Positions 1 to 5,240 of a DNA stretch of 17,750 nt are shown one piece after another. The notes under the pieces are model-generated. The model was not told the DNA's origin. It saw nothing but the letters and a program-made list of their open reading frames with translations, and ran no database searches. Source of the DNA: a bacterium (GTDB lineage Bacteria; Desulfobacterota; Binatia; UBA12015); contig JAPOLW010000023.1 in the NCBI GenBank assembly GCA_029976905.1, positions 1-17,750 on the forward strand. Direction: 5' to 3'. Within the stretch, counting starts at the first letter, position 1, and the number at the start of each line of letters is the position of its first letter. The translations under genes were made by a program, and so were the position numbers.

Positions 1-48
1 GATCCCGCCGACGTCGAGCAGCTCCGTGCCCTCGGCTACCTCGAGTGA
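1..48 (+). CDS. C-terminal end of a sulfatase-family protein (5' part outside window)
   Basis: The first 15 codons read DPADVEQLRALGYLE and then stop (TGA at 46-48). The ending LRALGYLE is a recurrent C-terminus of sulfatase-superfamily (PF00884) proteins in Myxococcota-like bacteria. The complete superfamily member at 1764-3086 ends in exactly the same eight residues. The gene therefore enters from the left on the plus strand and only its tail is visible. Nothing can be said about its active site. The identification rests on this short tail alone, so another protein with a similar end is possible. Confidence 0.6.
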   Translation, partial: DPADVEQLRALGYLE

Positions 49-291
49 GAGGGCGCCCGCTCGCGTTTCCGACCGGGCCGGAGGGAAAGGCGCCGGAAGA
101 CGCCTCGTAGGAGGACGATGCCGCCGATGCACGCGAGGTGCTCCCCCGGGTCGTCGGCGGCGATCGCGCCTGCTTCCCGGGGAGGCGCTGGCGCTTCTGT
201 GCGCATGGGCGAGAGGCCGGGAGGAGGAGAAGCGAGGCAAATCCTGGATCAAAATTGGCGGCGATTTTGCGCCCAACAGCGCCCGATACGG
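49..291. other. Non-coding or unrecognised stretch before the ATP-grasp remnant
   Basis: Open frames exist here on the plus strand, but none shows recognisable protein features; they are Arg/Gly-rich, as expected of random GC-rich DNA. Just after the sulfatase stop, GGCG and CGCC around 88-104 could form a weak 4-bp hairpin, too small to call a terminator. The stretch may be degraded upstream sequence of the ATP-grasp remnant, but no conserved motif of that family could be found in any frame. Confidence 0.3.
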
Positions 292-692
292 ACGCCTTCC
301 GGCGTCTCCTACGTGCTCGAGAATCGGGAAACCATGATGCGCATGTTTCCCGAGCTCTTCATCGAGCAGGCGGTCCCCCGGTCAAGAAGTATCCCGAAGC
401 CTTGCGGGAAACGCCGCGAAGCGTCGCCCCCTCCCATCTCGCGGTGGAACCAAAGATCGTCGTAATGACGCCTGGTCCGCACGATGGTGCCTACTTCGAA
501 CATGCATTCCTCGCGGACCAGAGGGGCGCCGAACTGGTCGAGGGAAGAGACCGGATCGTCGCGGATGGGGCGCTGCACAGGAAGACGACACGGGGCGTCT
601 CTCGGGTGGACGTCCTCTATCGAAGGATCGCTGACGACAAGGCCCTCTACGTCTCGATGCCGGAGATCATTGAATTCTACACGGGACGTTGA
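292..692 (+). pseudogene. Decayed circularly permuted ATP-grasp gene (COG2308 type)
   Basis: Three pieces match, in order, the conserved blocks of the circularly permuted ATP-grasp family (COG2308, formerly DUF404/DUF407, about 480 residues). From 292, in one frame, comes TPSGVSYVLENRE then MMRMFPELF. After a C-run at 375-379 the next frame gives PVKKYPEALRE, VVMTPGPHDGAYFEHAFLA, GAELVEGRD and TTRGVSRVDVLYRR. Near 624-630 the frame jumps straight to ADDKALYVSMPEIIEFYTG, a block that in intact proteins lies roughly 50-60 residues further on. The N-terminal third and everything after YTG are missing, and TGA follows at 690-692. A frameshift, an internal deletion and two truncations make this a pseudogene. 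The family is predicted to ligate amide bonds, usually beside an alpha-E-domain protein, which is absent here. Confidence 0.8.
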
Positions 693-704
693 CCCGGGCC
701 CGGG
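693..704. repeat. 12-bp palindrome between convergent genes
   Basis: CCCGGGCCCGGG is a perfect palindrome in the 27-bp gap between the plus-strand ATP-grasp remnant (stop 690-692) and the minus-strand FkbM gene (stop 720-722). It has no T-tract. It may help terminate transcription from either side, but in GC-rich DNA it could be chance. Confidence 0.3.
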
Positions 705-719
705 CGGAATAGGCTCGCC

Positions 720-1658
720 TCAGTCCTGTGCCGCGCCCGTGGAGAGGCTCGCCTTGGCCGGTTCGGCTGCCTTTGAAGGCGCCCTCTGCGTGTCGCTGCG
801 TTTGCGGTAGTAGCGATTCGTTTCGTCGAAGGGCAGGTAGCGTTCGATTTCTTCGTACCCGTGGCGCTCGAGCAGAGCCTTGACGTTGCGCCGGCCCCCC
901 TCCGCGACGATGAGTTCGGGTTGGAACCGGGCGAAGTCGAATCCGCGCAAGGCAGGCAGTTCGAATCCTTCGATGTCGAGGGAAAGCAGGTCGATGTGCG
1001 TCATTCCCTGTGCGTCGAGAATCTCGGTCAGGGTTGCCGCCGGGACCCTGACCTCTTCGACCTCGAGTTCGCCGCCGAAGTAGTCGGCCGTGGCTCTCTT
1101 TTTCACGGCAGAGGAGAGTCCCTTGTTCTGAGAGCGGTAGAAGGTCCCGAACCCCTGATGTTTGTCGGTCACCATGAAATTCAGGAAAGGCGAACCGGGG
1201 CGCGTTTCCTTCCATGCGCTGGCGTAATCATTGAGAGCGTCGATGCCGATCCCGGTCCAGCCGAGATGGCGCTCGAGGTAGTAGGTGTTGTTTGCGCGGA
1301 TGGGCCAGGCACAACCCACGTCGACGAAGACGCCGTCACGGCGATCCTGGAAGAAATCACGAATGAGCAACTCTTCATCGAATACCGTGTAGAGGCTCTT
1401 TTCCTTCAAGATATCAGTGCGCCCGGGCAAGGCGCGCAGGCGGGCCCGGGTCTCACGGATCTCGTCCTGCAGATGGAAATAGTTCGGCGAAGAAGTAGCG
1501 TCCTCGCCGCTTGCCCCCCCGGGCGCCGATGGCTCCTTCTCGGGCGTTGGGGAAACGGCTGGGGCTGACGCGCGCTCGTCGGCCTGTGCAGGTCCGCATG
1601 CAAGGAGTCCGACAAGCGCGCTGCAGAGAAGACCGGAGAGGCTGTTCCGCAAACGCAT
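720..1658 (-). CDS. FkbM-family methyltransferase with lipoprotein signal peptide
   Basis: This is a 312-residue protein if translation starts at the ATG at 1658; an upstream in-frame start at 1742 would put non-signal residues before the signal. The N-terminus MRLRNS is followed by a hydrophobic core ending LVGLLAC, a good lipobox with Cys21. A Pro/Ser/Ala-rich linker follows (about 22-60), then an FkbM-type SAM-dependent methyltransferase domain (about 90-285): GVFVDVG as SAM motif I, NNTYYLERHLGWTGIGIDA, HIDLLSLDIEGFELPAL and RFQPELIVAEGG. FkbM enzymes O-methylate sugars and small molecules, normally in the cytoplasm where SAM is available. A predicted lipoprotein form is therefore odd. 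It lies 105 bp downstream of the minus-strand sulfatase-superfamily gene and may share its transcript. The fold call is strong; substrate unknown. Confidence 0.88.
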   Translation of the reverse strand: MRLRNSLSGLLCSALVGLLACGPAQADERASAPAVSPTPEKEPSAPGGASGEDATSSPNYFHLQDEIRETRARLRALPGRTDILKEKSLYTVFDEELLIRDFFQDRRDGVFVDVGCAWPIRANNTYYLERHLGWTGIGIDALNDYASAWKETRPGSPFLNFMVTDKHQGFGTFYRSQNKGLSSAVKKRATADYFGGELEVEEVRVPAATLTEILDAQGMTHIDLLSLDIEGFELPALRGFDFARFQPELIVAEGGRRNVKALLERHGYEEIERYLPFDETNRYYRKRSDTQRAPSKAAEPAKASLSTGAAQD

Positions 1659-1763
1659 CTGGTGATGGTAGAGGGTTTGCGAGGGAAAAGGAACCGTCGC
1701 CGCCGCGCGGGAGTCCTGAGAGAGCCACGGCGGGCGGCCCACGCGCTTCGGACGCGCCTCCGT

Positions 1764-3086
1764 CTACTCGAGGTAGCCCAGGGCTCGGAGTCGCGCGGCG
1801 TCGGACTCGGAGAGGGTTGCCGACTGCTTTCCGGTCGCGGCAAGCGAAGACCCGAGTTGGTCCATGCGTGCCTGATGCTCGGCGACGATTCCGGGGTGGC
1901 TGTCGGAAACGTCGCGCTTCTCGCCAGGGTCGGTCTGGAGATCGAAGAGCATCGAGGTCTTGCCGTCCCGGCGTCGGGTGCTCTTCCAGCGTCCGCGTCG
2001 GTACGTCTGGAAATCGTGTTCGCTCACGAAGAGCTCATCGCGCTCGGTGTCCCGGGGAGGAGGCGCGACTGCTCCGGCGGCTTGCAGGAGAAGACCGTAG
2101 AGGTCCTGCGAGCGCACGAGGGCTTCGCCTTCCTGGAGGAGGGGCTGCGAACTGACGAGGGGGACCCGCAAGACCGGCTCGAACGAGGGGTTCCCGAAAT
2201 GCGCTCGGGCCTGGGTCTCCAGAGCGTGGGTCTCGTACAGCTCTTCGCCGTGATCGGACGTCAGGACGATCAGCGAATCGCGAAGCAAGTCTTTCTCCTC
2301 GAGGGCTTCGAGGAGTCGGCCGATGTCTGCGTCGAGGAGTTCGACGGCTTTGGCGTAGGGGCGTTTGAGCACGCCATATTCGTGCACGTCGATGTAGTGG
2401 ACGTAGACGAAGAGGGGTTGGTCTTCGGGTTGTGCCTCGAGAACCTTCAGAACCTCCGCATTGACCTTCGATGCACGGCGAGAAATCGCGAGCCGTCTTG
2501 GCAGCGCATACCGCCGGTTCCGGTCGGGAGGGAAGGGCGCGCGGGCGACTTCGCGCCACTCGTCGAATCCCCGCCGGTAGCCGCCGGGCTCGTAGAGCAA
2601 CTCGTTCGCGACGACGCCGATGGTCCGGTACCCGAGCGCGCGCATGCCCTCGGCCAACGTGGGCAGGGAGGAGGGGATGCAGTCGTCGTCGGCGCCCCGG
2701 GCGAATCGCGTCAGGCCGCACCAGGTCTTCCCGTTCCAGTCGAGGCGGTCGCCGTCGGTCCATTCCAGGCTGGGCGTCCTCCCGGTGAAGAGGGCTCCCA
2801 TCGACATCGTCGTCTGATGAAAGGAGGAGACCGCCTCCGCAATGACCTGGCCTCGACGAGCGATCCGGTCGATGTTCGGGGTCCGCACGCTCCCCCCGTG
2901 GGCGGACACGTGGTCGCGTCGGAGGGTATCCACCACAAGGAGGAAGATGTTCCTGGGTGGCTCCGGCTCCGGTTCTGGTATTGGCCGCGAGCAGTTCGCG
3001 GCCCCCAGCGCGAGTGCCAGCAGAAGCATCGTGCGGGCAGGGATCTGCCCAGTTTGCCGTCGATGTCTGCTGATCCCGCTTCCCAT
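1764..3086 (-). CDS. Sulfatase/alkaline-phosphatase superfamily hydrolase with Thr at the nucleophile position
   Basis: A 440-residue protein. The ATG at 3086 is preceded by AGAAGG about 7 nt upstream, and a signal-like segment follows (about 18-32) ending LGAANC. The Asn before Cys32 makes a lipoprotein call doubtful. The superfamily metal sites are visible: VVDTLRRDH (D53) near the N-terminus and LTSDHGEE in the C-terminal half. Where type I sulfatases have C/S-x-P-S-R, this protein reads TTMSM before GALFTGR (residues 92-102), so formylglycine cannot form. Thr92 or Thr93 would be the nucleophile, as in phosphatase, phosphodiesterase or phosphotransferase members of the superfamily. The tail LFDLQTDPGE through LRALGYLE is sulfatase-like. 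It is divergent from the glycosyltransferase/sulfotransferase operon and upstream of the FkbM gene. The true reaction (sulfate or phosphate ester) cannot be decided from sequence. Confidence 0.87.
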   Translation of the reverse strand: MGSGISRHRRQTGQIPARTMLLLALALGAANCSRPIPEPEPEPPRNIFLLVVDTLRRDHVSAHGGSVRTPNIDRIARRGQVIAEAVSSFHQTTMSMGALFTGRTPSLEWTDGDRLDWNGKTWCGLTRFARGADDDCIPSSLPTLAEGMRALGYRTIGVVANELLYEPGGYRRGFDEWREVARAPFPPDRNRRYALPRRLAISRRASKVNAEVLKVLEAQPEDQPLFVYVHYIDVHEYGVLKRPYAKAVELLDADIGRLLEALEEKDLLRDSLIVLTSDHGEELYETHALETQARAHFGNPSFEPVLRVPLVSSQPLLQEGEALVRSQDLYGLLLQAAGAVAPPPRDTERDELFVSEHDFQTYRRGRWKSTRRRDGKTSMLFDLQTDPGEKRDVSDSHPGIVAEHQARMDQLGSSLAATGKQSATLSESDAARLRALGYLE

Positions 3087-3356
3087 CCCGTGCCTTCTCG
3101 ATGGCTCTTTCGCAATCGACGCGACGAGCGACCGCGTCATCGCCCCCGTTTCTACGTCGCGCGCGGCACGTCGTGCAACGAAAAAGGGCGAATCGCCGCG
3201 CCCCGGGAGGTGGAAGAGGCGGCAGGCCCGCGTGGGCGGCGCTCTGTCTACCCGCACCATGACCATGGACAGAGGCACGGCACCCACCGGACTGGATGCT
3301 TTCCGGAGACGGCCCGCCTTGCGCTCCCAAGAGGGCTGGTAGTAGGTCTGGACCGC
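3087..3356. promoter_or_regulatory. Divergent intergenic region, presumed promoters for both directions
   Basis: This 270-bp gap separates the minus-strand sulfatase-superfamily gene from the plus-strand glycosyltransferase operon, so promoters for both should lie here. I found no convincing -35/-10 pair on either strand. One small inverted repeat is visible, GCACG-T-CGTGC at 3166-3176, an operator-like size but short enough to be chance. The open frames that cross the gap show no protein features. Confidence 0.35.
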
Positions 3357-4361
3357 GTGTCGCGAACTCCTGGCGCCAATCACCCCGAACTCTCGGTGGT
3401 GGTTCTGATGCGAGACCACTATGGCGCGATTCGACCGCTCGTGCGGGCGCTACGAAGACAGACGGCGAGAGAGAAGATCGAGGTCGTTCTCTGTAGTCCC
3501 GGTTCTGGGAGGATCGCGGTGCCGGTGGCCGACTTCGACGGGTTCGCGGGCCACCGGAACGTCGCGCTCGAGAGTCTGCGCTCGACCGCGGCGGCCCGCG
3601 CGGCCGGGGTTCGCGCGGCCCGGGGGCAGATCGTTGCCTTTGCCGAGGATCATTGCCTGCCGCATCCGGCCTGGGCGGAGGCGATCCTCGATCGACATCG
3701 CGAGGCGTGGAGCGGCGTCGGGCCGGTCTTTCGAAACGGAAATCCGGGCAACCCGGTGAGTCGCGCCAATTTCCTCATCGAATACGGAGATTGGGCGGCG
3801 CCGCATCCGGGTGGCGAGATCGACCACATCCCGGGGCACAATAGTACCTACAAGCGTGATGCGCTGCTCGAGTATGGAGCCAACCTCGACTCCGTACTCG
3901 AGTCCGAGAGCCCCATGCAATGGGAGATGCGAAGCCGCGGGCACCGCTTCTTTCTCGAACCGCGGGCTCGCGTTCATCATTGGAACTTCTCGCAACTGGG
4001 CTCCTCCCTTCGTTTGCGATTCTGGGGCGGGCGCCTTTTTGCGGCGAACCGGGCGCGCACCTGGGGCCGGGCCCGGCGTGGCTTGTATGCGCTGGCTTCA
4101 CCCTTGATTCCGGTGCTCCGGTTGCGGAGGTTGCTGCGCGCCGCCCGGCGGATGGAAACAGACGGCAATCGAGACGGTACGCTCTTGGTTGCGGTTCTTC
4201 TTCTCTTGGATGGGCTCGGAGAATTGGCCGGTTACGCGCTCGGGCGGGGTGCGGCCATGGATCATCTCTCCGATTGGGGAGAGTTCCGCCGTGATGATTT
4301 CCTGCTCCCCGAAGAACGGGCGGCGCTCGGGAACGAGACGGCTCCGGCCAGGGAACTTTAG
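3357..4361 (+). CDS. GT2-family glycosyltransferase
   Basis: This is a 334-residue protein if it starts at the GTG at 3357, which puts the first GT-A strand (ELSVVVLMRD) at about residue 10; no strong ribosome site decides the start. The GT-A fold is shown by that strand, by AFAEDHCLP (Glu97-Asp98-His99, the DxD-like nucleotide-sugar/metal motif of this subgroup) and by GHNSTYKRDALLEYG. The acceptor-side block ESPMQWEMRSRGHRFFLEP and ARVHHWNFS also fits. A hydrophobic stretch at about 276-296 and basic residues before it suggest membrane association at the cytoplasmic face. It is the first gene of a tight operon, with the sulfotransferase starting 4 bp after its stop. It probably adds one sugar to a surface glycan or lipid carrier. 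Donor and acceptor are unknown. Confidence 0.85.
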   Translation: MSRTPGANHPELSVVVLMRDHYGAIRPLVRALRRQTAREKIEVVLCSPGSGRIAVPVADFDGFAGHRNVALESLRSTAAARAAGVRAARGQIVAFAEDHCLPHPAWAEAILDRHREAWSGVGPVFRNGNPGNPVSRANFLIEYGDWAAPHPGGEIDHIPGHNSTYKRDALLEYGANLDSVLESESPMQWEMRSRGHRFFLEPRARVHHWNFSQLGSSLRLRFWGGRLFAANRARTWGRARRGLYALASPLIPVLRLRRLLRAARRMETDGNRDGTLLVAVLLLLDGLGELAGYALGRGAAMDHLSDWGEFRRDDFLLPEERAALGNETAPAREL

Positions 4362-4365
4362 GTCG

Positions 4366-5238
4366 ATGGCGCTACCGACTTTCCTGGTCCTCGGGGCGCA
4401 GAAGGCCGGGACGACTTCCTTGCACAACTATCTCGCCCAGCATCCGGACATCTTCATGAGTTCGGTGAAGGAGCCCCATTATTTCTCCCTGGGCGATGCC
4501 GGGAGGCCACCGCCATCGCGGGGGTCCTTCGTCGCGGAGTCCCTCTCCGAGTACGAGCGGCTCTTCGACCGGGTGCGGGGGGAAGTGGCGGTCGGCGAAT
4601 CCTCGACAACCTACCTCGATAGTGCGCGGGCCGCCCAGCGCATCGCCGAGCAGATCCCCGATGTGAAGTTGATCGCGATCCTCCGTGACCCGGCCGGGCG
4701 CGCCCATTCGCAATACGTGTTCAATCGCAAACGCATGGTCGAGGATGCGCCGACCTTCGCCGATGCGTTGTCCCGAGAACCGGTGCGTCGGGTGGCTGGA
4801 CGGGGTGCCCGCTTTGCCTACCTCGCCAAGGGCTTCTACGCCGGGCAACTCGAGGAGTATCTACGCTACTTCGATCGCTCGCAGATTCGGGTCTTCCTCT
4901 ACGAAGATTTCTCAGATGAGCCGATGGCTTTGCTTCGCGACATCTTCCGCTTCCTCGGTGTCGACGATGGTTTCGTGCCCGATATGCGCCTCCGCTACAA
5001 CGTCTCGGGCGTACCGCGGAACACGACTGCCGCAGCCTTCCTGCGCCTGCTCAAGCCGGTGCGGCCCTTCCTCGAGGCGTGGACCCCCGCCGCGTTGATG
5101 AGCCGGCTCGGCCGGCCCTTGATCGTGCCGCAGCGTGAGGACCTTTCTCTGCGTCGGAAGTTGGTGGAGGAGTACCGCGAAGACATCCTCCGGCTCGAAG
5201 CCTTGATCGGTCGCGATCTCTCCGCGTGGAGGTCCTGA
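4366..5238 (+). CDS. PAPS-dependent sulfotransferase
   Basis: A 290-residue cytoplasmic sulfotransferase of the Sulfotransfer_1/3 (heparan N-sulfotransferase-like) type. The ATG at 4366 places MALPTFLVLGAQKAGTTSL at the very N-terminus, and AQKAGTTSL (about 11-19) is the 5'-phosphosulfate-binding loop. The 3'-phosphate site is LIAILRDPAGRAHSQY, with Arg107, Asp108, Pro109 and Ser115. KEPHYFS and GFYAGQLEEYLRYF are further family blocks, and IRVFLYEDF with LRDIFRFLGVDD is the typical C-terminal part. The start is 4 bp after the glycosyltransferase stop, and the next gene begins 2 bp after its own TGA, so the three are almost certainly co-transcribed. It likely sulfates a hydroxyl or amine of the glycan or glycolipid made by its neighbours. 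Confidence 0.92.
   Translation: MALPTFLVLGAQKAGTTSLHNYLAQHPDIFMSSVKEPHYFSLGDAGRPPPSRGSFVAESLSEYERLFDRVRGEVAVGESSTTYLDSARAAQRIAEQIPDVKLIAILRDPAGRAHSQYVFNRKRMVEDAPTFADALSREPVRRVAGRGARFAYLAKGFYAGQLEEYLRYFDRSQIRVFLYEDFSDEPMALLRDIFRFLGVDDGFVPDMRLRYNVSGVPRNTTAAAFLRLLKPVRPFLEAWTPAALMSRLGRPLIVPQREDLSLRRKLVEEYREDILRLEALIGRDLSAWRS
5228..5232 (+). promoter_or_regulatory. Shine-Dalgarno deciding a TTG start
   Basis: GGAGG lies inside the last codons of the sulfotransferase, 8 nt before the TTG at 5241, with the sulfotransferase TGA (5236-5238) in between. This is ideal spacing. It favours TTG 5241 over the in-frame GTG at 5226 as start of the next gene, and implies coupled translation. Confidence 0.65.
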
Positions 5239-5240
5239 AA

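Noticed and set aside
861..1568. 235-codon plus-strand open frame
   Set aside because: Antisense to the FkbM methyltransferase; no recognisable motifs, and long antisense frames are expected in GC-rich DNA.
3140..3180. Possible minus-strand promoter (TTGCAC, 17 nt, GTAGAA)
   Set aside because: Only about half of each hexamer fits the sigma-70 consensus, so it is not distinguishable from chance.
1662..3356. Upstream two-thirds of a very long plus-strand open frame (1662-4361)
   Set aside because: It is antisense to the sulfatase-superfamily gene, whose metal-site motifs and ribosome site are intact. Only the part from about 3357 shows glycosyltransferase motifs.
3087..3419. N-terminal extension of the 440-residue sulfatase-superfamily protein
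   Set aside because: Starting at 3419 would overlap the divergent glycosyltransferase and bury the signal-like segment more than 100 residues in; ATG 3086 has a good ribosome site.
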